Below the pieces are notes generated by a model that ran no database searches, was not told where the DNA came from, and saw only the letters and a list, made by a program, of their open reading frames with translations. Of a stretch of DNA of 64,000 bases, positions 15,021-26,794 are shown one piece after another (the stretch's first letter is position 1; the number at the start of each line of letters is the position of its first letter). Both the position numbers and the translations under genes were made by a program. Origin of the DNA: Onychomys torridus (taxonomy: Eukaryota > Chordata > Mammalia > Rodentia > Cricetidae); assembly GCF_903995425.1 (NCBI RefSeq), contig NC_050452.1, forward strand, positions 2,845,356 through 2,909,355, written 5' to 3'.

Positions 15021-18000
15021 CTTTTTTCCCCGAGGATTATGATGTCCTTTATTTTGTTTACACCTGGACAATTAAATGAACAAAAGGCCTATGAATTTAT
15101 TTATTTATTTATTCCTTTTTTATTATATTTGTGTTTTAATTTTACACATCAGCCATGGGTTCCCCTGTCCTACCCCCTCCCACACCCACCCACACCTTCC
15201 CCCCATCCCCTTCCCTCCATTCCCAACTCCTATAGGGCCAAGACACCCCTGGGGATTCATTTAAACTTGGTGGATTCATTACAGGCAGGTCCAGGCCCCT
15301 CATGCCAGGCTGAGCAAAGTGTCCCTGTGTAAGCCCCAGGTTCCAAACAGGTAGCTCATGCACTAAGGACAGGTCCAGGTCCCACAGCCTGGATGCCTTC
15401 CAAACAGTCCAAGCCACTCAACTGTCTCACTTATACAGAGGGCCTGATCCAGCTGGGGGCTCCACAGCCTTTGGTTCACAATTCATGTGCTCCATTTGTC
15501 TGGCCTTTTGTCACCATGCTTTTCCAACCCTGGGCTCAACAATTCATGCTCCCACAGTCCCTCCTCCTTCTTCGACAACTGGACACACAGAGCTCCACCT
15601 GGGGCCTGACTGAGGATCCCTGCATCCACTTCCATTAGTCACTGGATGAGAGTTCCAGCCTGTCAGCATGTTTGGCCTTCTGATCACCAGACTAGGTCAG
15701 ATCAGGCTTTCTTTTGACGACTGCCAGCAGTCTGCAGAGGATGCATCACTGTGGACCTCAGGGGACCTCTTCAGCAAATTGCCCACTTCTGTTCTCATGT
15801 GGTCCTCATCCATCATGGTCTACCATTCCTTGTTCTCCCTTTCTGTTCCTGATCCAGCTGGGATCTCCTGCTCCTGTAAGCTTTATTTTCCTCAAATCTT
15901 GCCCTTCATTACTCCCACTGTCATCCAGGTTGTTCATGTAGATCTCATTCTTTTCTCTGTCATTGGGTGATCCCTGGGTCTTTCCTAGGGTCCCGTTTTC
16001 TAGGTAGCCTCCCTGGAGTTGTGTAGCAGTCTAGTCATCTTTGTTTTACATCTAGTATCCTCCGATCAGTGAGTACATACCATGTTTGTCCTTCTGAGTC
16101 TGGGTTACCTCACTCAAGAGGATTTTTTCTAGATCCATCCATTTGCCTGCAAATCTTATGAAGTCATTGTTTTTCTCTGCTGAGTAGGACTCCATTGTGT
16201 ATATGAACCATATTTTCTTTATCCATTCTTCAGTTGAGGGGCATCTAGGTTGTTTCCAGGTTCTGCCTATTACAAACAAAGCTGATAAGAACATAGCTGA
16301 GCAAATTCCCTTGTGGTATGATTGAGCATTCCTTGGGTATGTGCCCACGAGTGCTATAACTGGGTCTTGGGGAAGATGGAATCCCAATTTTCTAAGGAAG
16401 CGCTATATTGATTTCCAAAGTGGCTGTACAAGCTTGCATTCCCACCAGCAGTGGAGGAGAGTTCCCCTTGCTCCACATCCTGTCCAGCATTAGCTGTCTT
16501 CTGTGTTTTTGATCTTAGCCATTCTGACAGGTGTAAGGTGGTAACTCATAGTCATTTTGATTTGCATTTCTCAGATAATTAGGGATGTTGAGCAATTCCT
16601 TAAATGTCTTTCAGCCATTTGAACTTCCTCTGTTGAGAATTCTCTGTTTAGTTGTATAGCCCATTTCTTAATTGGATTGTTTGGCATTTTGATGTCTAAT
16701 TTCTTGAGTTCTTTATGTATTCTGGATATTAGCTGTCTGTCAGATGTGGGGTTGGTGAAGATCTTTTCCCATTCTGTAGGCTGTTGGTTTGTTTAGTTGA
16801 CCATGTCCTTTGCTCTACAAAAGCTTCTCAGTTTCAACAGGTCCAATTGATTGATTGTTTCTCTCAGTGTCTGTGCTACTGGTGTTATATTTAGAAAGTG
16901 ATCTCTGGTGCCAATGCATTCAAGAGTACTTCCTACTTTGTCTTCTATCAGGTTCAGAGTAACTGGATTTATGTTGAGGTCTTTGATCCACTTGGACTTA
17001 AGTTTTGTGCATGGTGACAGATATGGATCTATTTGCAGCCTTCTACTCATTGACATCCAGTTATGCCAGCACCATTTGTTGGAGAGGCTTTCTTTTTTCC
17101 ATTATACAGTTTTGGCTTCTTTGTCAAAAGTTATATGTTCATAGGTGTGTGGGTTAATGTCAGGGTCTTCAATTCGATTCCATTGATCCACATGTCGGTT
17201 TTTATGTCAGTACAAAGATGTTTTAATTAGGGTAGCTCTATAGTAGAGCTTGAGGTTGGGGATCATGGTGCCTCCAGAGGTTGTTTTATTGAACGGGATT
17301 CTTTTGGCTCTCCTGGGGTTTTTTTTTTTTTTTTCCATATGAAGTTGAGTATTATTCTTTCCAGATCTGTGAAGAATTGTGTTGATAATTTGATGGGGAT
17401 TGCATTGAATCTGTAGATTGCTTTTGGTAAGGTTGCCATTTTTACTATGTTAATCCTGCCTATCCATGAGCATGGGAAGTCTTTCCATTTTCTGACATCT
17501 TCTTAAAGTTCTTGTCATTTAGGTCCTTCACATGCTTAGTAGGAGTTACCCCAAGGTATTTTATATCATTTGTGGGTATTGTAAGGGGTGATGTATCTCT
17601 GAATTCCTTTTCAGCCTGTTTGTCTATTGTATATAGGAGGGCTACTGATTTTTTTGAGTTGATCTTGGATCCTGCTATGTTGCTGAAGGTTTTTATCAGT
17701 TCCTTGGTTGAATTTTTGGGGTCACTCATGTATACTACCATGTCATATGCAAATAGGGAAAGCTTGAATTCTTCCTTTCCAATTTGTATACCCTTAATCT
17801 CTTTATGTTGTCTTATACCTCTGGATAGAACTTCAAGTACTATATTGAATAAGTATGGGGAGAGGGGACAGCCTTGCCTTGTTCCTGATTTTAGTGGTAT
17901 TGCTTTGAGTTTCTCTCCATTTAATTTGATGTTGTCTGTTGGCTTGCTGTAGATTGCCTTTATTATGTTTAGGTATGTTCCCTGTATTCCTGATCGCTCC

Positions 18001-19589
18001 AAGACCTTTATCATGAAGGGGTGTTGGATTTTGTCAAATGCCTTTTCTGCATCCAGTGAGATGATCATGTGGTATTTTTCCTTGAGTTTCATTACATTGA
18101 CGGACTTTCGTATGTTGAACCACCCTTGCATCCCTGGGAAGAAGCCTACTTGATCATGGTGGATAATTGTTTTGATGTGTTCTTGGAGTCTGTTTGCCAG
18201 AATTTTATTTAGTATTTTTGCATCAATGTTCATGAGGGAGATCAGTCTGTAGTTCTCTTTCTTTGTTGCATCTTTGTTTGGTTTAAGAATCAGGGTAATT
18301 GTAGCCTCATAGAAAGAGTTTGGTAATATACCTTCTGCTTCTATTGTTTGGAACAATTTACAGAGTATTGGTATTAAGTCTTCTTTGAAGATCTGGTAGA
18401 ATTCTGCACTGAAACCATTAGGTCCAGGGCTTTTTTTGGTTGAGCGATTTTTAATGACTGATTCTATTTCCTTAGGGGTTATTGGACTATTTAAACGGTT
18501 TATCTGGTCTTGATTTAACTTAGGTATGTGGTACCTATCCAGAAAATTATCCATTTCTTTTAGATTTTCCAGTTTTGTGGAGTAGAGGTTTTTGAAGTAT
18601 GACTTGATGATTTTCTGGATTTCCTCATTGTCTGTTGTTATGTCCCCCTTTTCATTTCTGATTTTGTTAATTTGAATGCTCTCTCTCTGTCTTTTGGTTA
18701 GTTTGGGTAAGGGCTTGTCTATCTTGTTGATCTTCTCAAAGAACCAACTCTTTGTTTCGTTAATCCTTTGTATTGTTCTCCTTATTTCTATTTTATTGAT
18801 TTCAGCTCTCAGTTTGATAATTTCCTGGCATCTGTTCCTCCTAGGAGACTTTGCTTCTTCCTGTTGTTCAAGGGCTTTCAGGTGTGCTGTCAAGTCACTA
18901 GTGTGAGATTTCTCCAGCTTTTTTACGTGGGCATTTAGTGCTATGAATTTCCCTCTTAGCACTGCTTTCATAGTGTCCCATAAGTTTGGGTATGTGGTGT
19001 ATTTATTTCCATTGATCATTAGGAAGTCTTTAATTTCTTTCTTTATTTCTCCCTTTACCCATTGGTGATTCAGTTGAGAGTTATTCAGTTTCCACGATAT
19101 TGTAGTATTTCTATAGTTTTTTCTGTTTTGAAATCTAACTTTAAACCATGGTGGTCCGATAGAACACAGGAGGTTATTCCAATTGTTTTATATCTTGAGA
19201 TTTCCTTTGTGGCCAAGTATGTGGTCGATTTTAGAGAAGGTTCCATGTGGGTGCTGAGAAGAAGTTATATTCTTTTTTGTTCAGGTGGAATGTTCTGTAG
19301 ATATCGATTAAGTCCATTTGAGCCACAAAATCAGTTAAGAACATTATGTCTCTGTTAATTTTCACTTTGGCCCATCTGTCCAGAGGTGAAAGTGGGGTGC
19401 TGAAGTGTCCCACTATTAATGTGTGGGCTTTTATATGTGATTTAAGCTTTAGTAATGTTCCTTTTACATATGTGGGTGCCCTTGTGTTTGGGGCGTAAAT
19501 GTTCAGAATTGAGACCCAGGGGCGGTTGCCTCTCTGACTATAACTCCAGGCACTCACCTCTGGTCCAGATAGGAGTTCCAGGGTGGATC
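15021..19589 (-). mobile_element. 5'-truncated L1 (4.57 kb) inside an LTR, with likely 3' transduction
   Basis: The element is flanked by an exact 11-bp target duplication, AGATTAACCCA, at 15010-15020 and 19590-19600. On the minus strand it runs from the middle of the ORF2 endonuclease domain, through RT and the C-terminal region, to a stop at 16052. A ~0.93-kb 3' UTR follows, then an A-rich tail at about 15095-15120. Beyond that tail are ~67 bp of other sequence (15028-15094) and a second poly(A), the T6 at 15022-15027. An AATAAA signal lies about 20 bases before the second poly(A). This layout is typical of 3' transduction. The element lacks its 5' UTR, ORF1 and roughly the first 95 codons of ORF2. 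Confidence 0.95.
16052..19589 (-). pseudogene. L1 ORF2 remnant (endonuclease, RT, C-terminal region)
   Basis: About 1180 codons' worth of ORF2 are present, against about 1280 in full-length L1, but broken into several frames. The endonuclease part (19231-19557) has GHFSTPLS where active L1s have GDFNTPLS, so an Asp and an Asn of the active site are changed. The longest frame, 17460-19019 (519 residues), holds the RT fingers and palm: SLDAEKAFDK and GTRQGCPLSPYLFN are intact. The catalytic FADD motif reads FAYD (residues 423-426; Tyr codon at 17745-17747). Further pieces are at 16793-17056 and 16052-16387; the last ends in the usual L1 C-terminus containing SEVTQTQKDKHGMYSLI. Frameshifts lie between these pieces, one near a 16-base T run at about 17320. 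It cannot make an active protein. Confidence 0.95.
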
Positions 19590-19809
19590 AGATTAACCCA
19601 TTTATATTAATCTATATTTTGCTATGTACCTGGCATCTTGTTCCTTCGGCAGCTGGATGGTGTCTCCCTGACTTCATGTTTCTTTTCCCATATCTCTTTT
19701 AGATTTTCTGCCTGGCTATAACTTGTATTGCCATAGGCTAGAGCAGTTTCTTTATGAACCAATGATAGCAACATATATTCACGACATACAGAAGGACTAT
19801 TTCACAACA

Positions 19810-21090
19810 ACTTTTTTTTTAAACAAAATCCAAAAAGTTATTCATCTCAATAAGTATTTTAAGTATTTATCATAAATAGTTTTTTGTCACAGGGACTTCC
19901 ACTCTGTGTGTGTTCTGCTGGGTTTTCATGGCCTGCTGAATGCTTTAACACAGTTATTAATGGGTTATACTCTCCAACCAAATGCAATGTTAATGAGTAT
20001 TACTTCTTTCCCTATTATTTCCATATTGCCAGTTTAGTTCTTTGCTTTTTAATGTGTTCCACCTTACCCTCCCTGCCGCTGTATAAGCCCCAAACCCAGA
20101 GATACTCAGACATATCCCTCTATGAAGCAATACCAGAAGTTCTTTTTCTGTTTGATATCAACCAGTCAGAAGGCAAACTATATGCATCACCCCTCAAAAA
20201 ATTTTAGTTCCTTACTAGGAGTTGTATGATTACTAAAAGTCTAAAATTAAGCACAAATGTACAGAATGTACAGAAGCAGAATGTACAGAACACAGTGGTC
20301 CATATTTCCTACCTACTGTTTGTCAGCTGATTTCTAACTAGACATTTGTTATGATTTGTTGGCTGTTACTTTAGCTCTGGGGATACTAGGTATTTGCTGT
20401 CTTAGCCCTTTCAAAATAGTAATGCTTCTTTTCCTGGAGTTTGTCCTTTGTAATCGTCATTTTAAAAAGATATCCTGCTCTAATTACTTACATCTTTTTT
20501 TTTTTAATTTTTCTTGGGAATTACATTTATATATTTCAAAACTTCATCCTAAGTAACAAATGTTTCTATTTTCCCCCAAAATATTGCAGAGTTTAATCTC
20601 ATATTATCACCAATAATGTGGTTGTCATTGCATGAAACTAACAGTGTTTATAAGTTAAATGTTTTACAAACTCCTTTTTAAAAAAAATTTCTGGCACATC
20701 AAGAATAAAACTATTTGGAGGGTATAAGTGAGGGAAAATGTTCCTGGAATTTGTACTATTAATCATCTCTTTGATCTTGGATTTAAAAATATGAGAATGG
20801 AGGTAGATATGTTACTTCCTTTGGTATTTCCTAGCCTGGCTAATGTCATGACCACTTGATACTCAGCCAGAAAGCAGAGAGTTATTGTAGATTATTCCCA
20901 ACCTCATTACATCCAAATCCACATCCAGGCTCATGTGGTCCTACTCTTTAAATTATTACATCATCCTTTTTGGTTCTTGTGTTATTGTCCAGTGTTGTCA
21001 GCAAGTGATCATGCTTCACTTCAATCATTTTTGTTAATTACCCCACCAAAACTTTATCTCAACTAGATTTGCCCCAATGAAATTATCCTC
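19810..21090. other. no gene recognised
   Basis: AT-rich DNA with short open frames (for example 19884-20207) that lack recognisable domains or supporting splice structure. Confidence 0.55.
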
Positions 21091-21606
21091 TGTAAGACAA
21101 ATTGCTAAATGGTCTTATTAATAAAAAGCCCAGAGTCAGATATTGGGGTGAAAAACTGAGAGATCAGAGGAATAAGACAAGCTACAGTCAACCTCACCTC
21201 ACCAACTCCTCAGCTTCCAAAGAGGCCATGCTTCCTGTATACCCACGCCTATCCAAATGCCTTTCTGTGCCCTTCCATCTTCCTTCCTCTCACAGCCCAG
21301 CTGCATCACTTCCTCTTTCTGCCCAGCTCTGCCACTTCCTATCTTTCTGTACAGACCTCCAGACTTTTATGGTTAACTAGTGCTGGGAAATAAAGTCATG
21401 TGCCACCATGTCTGGCCCTGTTCCCAGTGTGGTCTTAAACTCACAGAGATCCAGATGGATCTCTGCCTCCTGAATGCTAAGATTAAAGGCATGCACTACC
21501 ATTGCCTGACTTCTATGTTTAATATAGTGGCTGACTTTTTCCTTTGATCCTCAGATAAGCTTTATTAGGGTATACAATATATTGGGGGACATAATATATC
21601 ACCACA
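21091..21606 (-). mobile_element. solo LTR, class II ERV type
   Basis: This 516-bp block starts TGTAAGAC and ends ACCACA. It is related to the LTRs at 22614-23107 and 57809-58136 and, in reverse orientation, to 28627-29150. All share a CAGAGTCAGATATTGGGGTG-like block and a GCTTTATT block. The flanking 6-mers ATCCTC (21085-21090) and ATTCTC (21607-21612) differ at one base, which fits an old 6-bp target duplication. There is no interior next to it, so it is a solo LTR. Confidence 0.82.
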
Positions 21607-22019
21607 ATTCTCATGTGATAAGTAGGTATGTCTATAATATTGTTAATTCCCATTACAGACTTTAATGTTTTCACATGACTTGGAAGGATACTCTGACTGC
21701 ATGTCATACCCACTTCAGTGTTTGTGGCTCTGTGCTTCACATCTTATGTGATACTCATGTCAAATGTGCATTACTTACATTTGCCTGGATATATTATCAG
21801 TCTAGGCCATCCTTTGCTGTAAACTGGAGCCCCTATCCACCTTTCAGATGAGAGACTCCAGAGATGGCAGTTGTAATTATACTTGGCATGATAAAGAAGA
21901 ATACACCTTCCTTCCTGCCTTTCTAAGTAATATTACCTGAGAAGTAATGTGTAGTATGCTCTAAACTTACTGAAGTTGAAAATATCCCTTCAGCTGATTT
22001 TTGTCCTATTATTTACACA

Positions 22020-22068
<49 letters not shown>

Positions 22069-22613
22069 CATTTTGATTTGGTGTTCCATTGATGAAGTCT
22101 TTAGTTTTGTTCTGACAAACCATTCATCCCTAGTTAATTTATTTGAGCATCACTGTATTAAAATTGGTAAATTTGCCATGAAAAAATCTTGAAATATCTT
22201 TACTTTTTATTTAAATAGTAACTTCTAAAATAATTTGTTCAAAAAATGGACTTTAGATTGCTTTTAAATGGAGTAAATTTGCCAAGTATCGACTGTTTTT
22301 TGGATACCCATGCCAGGTCCGAGGAGAAAAAGAGAAAGGGGGAGAGAGATGATGAATTAGTAATTAGACTAAAAAGAATGACATCCTCAGACTGATAAGT
22401 GACAAGAAAAGGGTCAATAGAACACAAATGCAAAGGAGAATTTTCTGCAGGAGGTGTAATGCTCCCCTATTCTGCTTCCTTTATAGCTTGACCAACATAG
22501 TATTTATTCCAAATAACTGAGTGGATACTGAGTAATTCTCTAAAGTCCTATAGTGAATACATAGAATAACAAGTTTCAAAGGCCTTATTTTATAAGACTG
22601 TGAAACTGCTGCC
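21607..22613. other. unique DNA with a (CA)n microsatellite
   Basis: Spacer between two solo LTRs. A (CA)n tract lies at 22015-22068. I see nothing else. Confidence 0.7.
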
Positions 22614-23107
22614 TCTAACACAAATTGCTAAAAAGTCTTATTTAAAAAAACCCAGAGTCAGATATTGGGGTGAAAGCTGAATTACCAGAGAGATAGAACA
22701 AGTCAGCCACAAGTTCTTGCCGCTAGGAAATCCTCAGCCCAAGAGAGCTACTTCCTGTATTTTCATGCCTATATACCTTTCTGTGCCCTGCCATCTTACT
22801 TCCTTTCTCCACCTAGCTACATCACTTCCTCTTTCCATCCAGCTATATCACTTGCTGTCTGTTTGTACAGACCTACAGACCTCCATGGTTAACTACTAGG
22901 ATTAAAGGCATGTGCCACCATGCCTGGCTCTGTTCCTATTGTGGCCTTAAATTCACATAGATCCAGATGAATCTTTGCCTCCCTAATACTAGGATTAAAG
23001 GCATGTGCTACCACTGCCTGACCTCTATGTTTAGTATAGTGGCTGGCTTTGTTCTCAGATTCCCATGCAAGCTTTATTTGTTAGAGCACAAATAAAGTAT
23101 CACTACA
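22614..23107 (-). mobile_element. solo LTR, class II ERV type, with exact 6-bp target duplication
   Basis: This 494-bp LTR is related to the one at 21091. Exact GCTGCC copies flank it at 22608-22613 and 23108-23113. The TG end has mutated to TC. Two GGATTAAAGGCATGTGC-like boxes (about 22899 and 22992) resemble the complement of the B1 SINE promoter box and are a shared part of this LTR family here. Confidence 0.9.
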
Positions 23108-23402
23108 GCTGCCATTGTAGGTATGTACTTAGCAGTAGAGTAAGCCATTGAACACAGAGCTGATGGTCAGCCTGTATGTGCCATATCATCCCTATCAGTC
23201 CATAAAATATGCTCTGCATGTGGTACCCCAGACCCAGAGACATTCAGACAGCCTGGATCCCAAGACTCTATCCTTCAAGAGCTAGGTCAGTAGACAAAGC
23301 AGAGAGTGTCCCATAGAGGACTCCAACTAGCAAAGATCATTATGAAGTATAAATTATTAAGAACAATACCTGCAACCTAGTTAATTTTTTTAAAATTGAA
23401 GT

Positions 23403-23612
23403 TTGGAGCCAGCGAGATGGCTCATCAGGTAAAATATTATGCAAGCCATGTGACTTGTTTTATCCCTGCAACCCATGGTGAAGTGAGACTGACTCTAAAA
23501 AGGTTTCCTCTTTCCTCTGCATGTATGCCATTGTATATACATATACACATAATATTAAGTGGACATACACACAAGTACACAATAATAATAAATTAAACAT
23601 TTAAAAAATTGT
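23403..23612 (+). mobile_element. B2/B4-like SINE, degenerate
   Basis: It begins GGAGCCAGCGAGATGGCTCA, a decayed form of the B2-type tRNA-derived head. It continues through a divergent body to a CA/AATAAT-rich tail near 23575-23612. A short open frame across it is not a gene. Confidence 0.7.
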
Positions 23613-23839
23613 TTTTACATGCCATACAAAACACTGTGTCCCCAAAGAGGTTTGGGAATACATACACAAGTGAAATGTGTAAATCTAATTAATAAACATG
23701 TACAAACACATAGTTACTTTTGTAGCTATATGTCCACTGCTAGCATTTTAAAACATATGAATTATTACTAACATATTATACAGTATGTCTCTTGAACTCT
23801 TATTCCTTCCTATTGATACACTGTATTCTTTGGCTAACA

Positions 23840-24760
23840 TCTCCTTAACTTACCCTCTCCATTCACCTCTTGTAGCCACCCCATTTGCTTAACTTCTACA
23901 AGATCAACTTTTATAGTTCCACCTATAAATAAGATCCTGTCATGTTTTTGTCATTTTTTGACTGGTTTACTCCATTTAATGTATTGTCATTAAGGCACAT
24001 CCATATTCTTAAAAATAATAAAATTTCATCCTCTGCCTGGTTGAATACTACTATATTTTTATATGTGTGTATGCTCACCCTTGTATATGTGTGGATGTCT
24101 CTGTTGTTAGTTTGTTTAGATATCTAGGCTCTTTTCAGTAGTATTGTAATGAAAATTGAAGGACAGACATTTATTCAGCCTCATTGGATGTATGCACCAC
24201 TGGATTACATGATAATGCTATTTAAGGTGTTTGAGGAGGCTCCATATTGTTTTTCATAATAGTTGTAGTGGTTTACTTTTCCACCAGCAGCAAATGAATT
24301 GTACTTCCTCTGTTCCTTTATCAGCACTTGTTATCTCTTGCACTTACAGTAATTGTAATTTCTAACTGAGTTCAGATATACTTCATTGCATGTCCATGGT
24401 CATTAGGAGTAGTAATTTTTCCATTTGTCATTGGTTCACTCATTCTTTCTATTCTTTTTGAGACATGTCCAATCAGGTTGCTTGCAGTGTCTCTTTCCTG
24501 TAATTCTAGCATGCTGGAGGCTGAGGTAGTAGGCTAGTTAGCAAGTTACAAGCCAGCCTGGGATGCAGAGGAAAGAGTGGGACTCTATCTTAAACAAAAA
24601 TGTGTTTTCAAGTTCCTGGTCCTTTTTCTAACTGAGTTATTTGGCTTTATGCTATTTAGTTCCTTGAATCCCTTACATATTTTAGATATTCATAGTCCAT
24701 GTCTTATGATTGAAAGTGTTCACATACAATAGTAGTTTGTATTGGCCAATGTTAATATTT
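23840..24760 (-). mobile_element. ancient L1 fragment, interrupted by a SINE
   Basis: The order of motifs matches the antisense of an old mammalian L1 ORF2/3' end. It includes the decayed 'gaatactactatat' segment near 24045, the 'accactggattacatgataatg' segment near 24197, the 'ccaccagcagc' block near 24281, and after 24603 the 'ttccttgaatcccttacatatttt' block. It is heavily diverged and has no intact frame. A B1-like SINE splits it at 24481-24602. Confidence 0.6.
24481..24602 (+). mobile_element. B1-like SINE, old
   Basis: It contains a degenerate B1 layout: a CCTGTAATTCTAGCATGCTG head box, a GAGGCTGAGGTAGTAGGC block, AGCCAGCCTGGGATGCAG, and a tail reading CTCTATCTTAAACAAAAA. Divergence suggests an early B1 or monomeric 7SL-derived family. 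Confidence 0.7.
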
Positions 24761-24870
24761 TGACTGACAACACTGTAGTAGCCCTAACATGTTGTAGAAA
24801 CCCAGTTATTGGGAACTGTTATCAGTTAAACAAGCTTTCTGTGTATCTTCTACTCACTAAGAAGACATGC

Positions 24871-25365
24871 TTGTAAATTGCCCTGGCCAGCGGGGTTTAA
24901 ACGGGGGGGGGGGGGGGGTGACCCACCTGTGGGAGCGAACGAAAGAACAGGGGACACAAGAGACGACAGCAAGACAGTATTCTGATCAAGCCGCCAATCT
25001 TTATTTTTCTCCGCATGGCTTATATAGCATAAGAGGGGAAGGGGCGGGAAGGCGAAGGGACGTGGGAGGTGTACAGAACGTGGGAGATGTGCAGGTCATG
25101 CAACTGCAGGAAGTTGGCTAAAGTGACTGGTCAGGGGCCATTTGTTCTGTTACTTGGCTACCTGACCATGGAATGCTCTTTACATTCGGTTGCCATGGCA
25201 CCTGACTGTGGAATGTTCTTATCTTTGGGAGCCTCCAGTTAGTAAACAGGTGTTACTGCTCTGGGGAAGGGCGGTGGGCTTATGACTTGTTCCCTGGCTT
25301 AGCTAGTACTTTCTGTGGTTCATGTTTGGTTCCTGAAATCTTGGTCCCTAACCCAGCTGTGTACA
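24871..25365 (-). mobile_element. solo LTR with retroviral promoter signals (IAP/MusD-like class II)
   Basis: On the minus strand the sequence runs from TGTACACAGCTGGG (25365) through a GC-box-like stretch (complement of about 25034-25058), a TATATAAG TATA box (25019-25026) and AATAAA (25000-25005). It then has a GATCAGAATACTGTCTTG-like R/U5 segment of the kind found in IAP/MusD-type LTRs. U5 ends in a run of 16 C (G16 on the + strand at 24903-24918). The region is much richer in GC and CpG than its surroundings, which suggests a younger insertion. The exact left end and target duplication are uncertain. Confidence 0.72.
25000..25026 (-). promoter_or_regulatory. LTR TATA box and polyadenylation signal
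   Basis: A minus-strand TATATAAG lies about 14 bases upstream of an AATAAA. Close spacing of TATA box and poly(A) signal is normal for class II ERV LTRs with a short R region. If active, transcription would start leftward from about 24995. Confidence 0.6.
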
Positions 25366-26794
25366 GAGGAGACATTCATTACTGCTATGTCCAGGTTTCT
25401 TTATGATTTCTCTCTGCATGTTGTAGAATGATTTGGTCAGAAACAGTATGTTGTTTATTTGTCAGAGTCTTTGCTTCTGTTTGTTAACAGTTTTCTTCTG
25501 TCCCAATGAGTGTGCTTAAAATGCAGTGTAGAATGTTTGCCTTGTGTATTAAGGAAGCTATTTTCTTTCACAATTCCCACAAAACACTGCCAATTTTATT
25601 AGATATGTCTGTTTTTAAGGTATTGCAGCTTGCTATGTCTCTCTTTATGGGACTCTGTTCTTTGGACCATTACCTTTTGTCTGCCTTTAATGTGTATTTT
25701 CATATAGTATTGTTACATTAGGGTGTTTTGGCCACTTTTAATTTTAATCCATTTCTTAGAGTAATTTTCTGTTTGTTGATGTTACTTAGATTGCTTGAGA
25801 ACTGGAGTATAACTATTTTCTTTTTAAATTATTTCAAACTCTAAATATTTCTTCATATGCATCTTCTGCTATGGATTTTATATTCCTTACTTGTAGTTGC
25901 AATGCTAAAATATCATGATCAAAGCAGTTTAGACAAAGAAGTATCTATTTAGGCTTACAGTTGTAGAGTGAGAATCCAATATTGTTAGGAAGGCATGACA
26001 GCAGGTGGCTGGAGAAAGAAGCTGATAGATCACATCTTGTCATACTGAGAAAGCAAACTGGAAATGGGCTCAGGTTGTACACTCTCCAAGCCCTGTGACG
26101 GACTTCCTCCAGAAGGCTACAGACACCTCTTAAAAGTCATCTCAGGGTGATCGCAGCAACACAGATTTGTAGTTTTTGTACATAGTTCTCTTTCTCTAAA
26201 GCAAACTTTCTTAACAATTTGGGCAGCATACTTTTTTTTTTTCTGATGGGATGAGACTGAGTTGTAAGATATCTAGCAGTATTCTAGACATCTGTCAACT
26301 CAGTGATCATAGAAATTGCCTATTTTAACAGTGGAATGACTATAGATATTTTTCCCCAAAGGTGTCTCCCTGGGGAAGAAAATTGCCCCTGGTTGAGAGA
26401 CATTTCTATATATAAAACATGTGAAAGTAAATTGACACATTATAAAAAGTGTTGACAGCCGAACCCAAAACATCCCTGATAATGAGAGTAAACAGAGCAG
26501 TCATATGGGAAAGGCAGCGATCGGACAGATTGTTTCATGCCAGCTACCAAATCCATTGGACGAGACATACCATTTTATCATTGCCTATATTTTATAGATG
26601 AGGAAACTGAGGCATAAAGAGATCACATGGCTTTCTAAATGTCATACAGCTCCTAAATGCCAAATAGAGTTCATAATTTGAACCTAGTCTTTTCAATACA
26701 AATTTATTAAAATATATAGTACATGGTGTTTAATATATTACCTGATAATTACCTAAAATAATTAAATGAACAAATAATCAATATAGGTATACAT
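25366..26794. other. no gene; possible old repeat at 25905-26165
   Basis: The piece at 25905-26165 (with GGCATGACAGCAGGTGGCTGG and GGACTTCCTCCAGAAGGCT) looks like a common rodent interspersed repeat of low conservation, which I cannot name with certainty. The rest is unassigned AT-rich DNA. Confidence 0.5.

Larger units (their letters stand above)
14889..19809 (-). mobile_element. 5' LTR of ERV copy 1, split by an L1
   Basis: The LTR matches the one at 12289-12644. Its two parts are 14889-15020 and 19590-19809. Removing the L1 and one copy of the 11-bp duplication leaves about 350 bp, close to the 356 bp of the partner LTR. The split point is the same 11-bp sequence on both sides, which shows that the LTR was there before the L1. 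Confidence 0.82.

Noticed and set aside
17460..19019. The longest open frame (519 codons) as a host gene
   Set aside because: It is the RT part of L1 ORF2 on the minus strand, inside an element with target duplications, and has a dead catalytic motif.
21091..23107. One provirus with two LTRs
   Set aside because: Each LTR has its own 6-bp flanks and the DNA between shows no ERV sequence.
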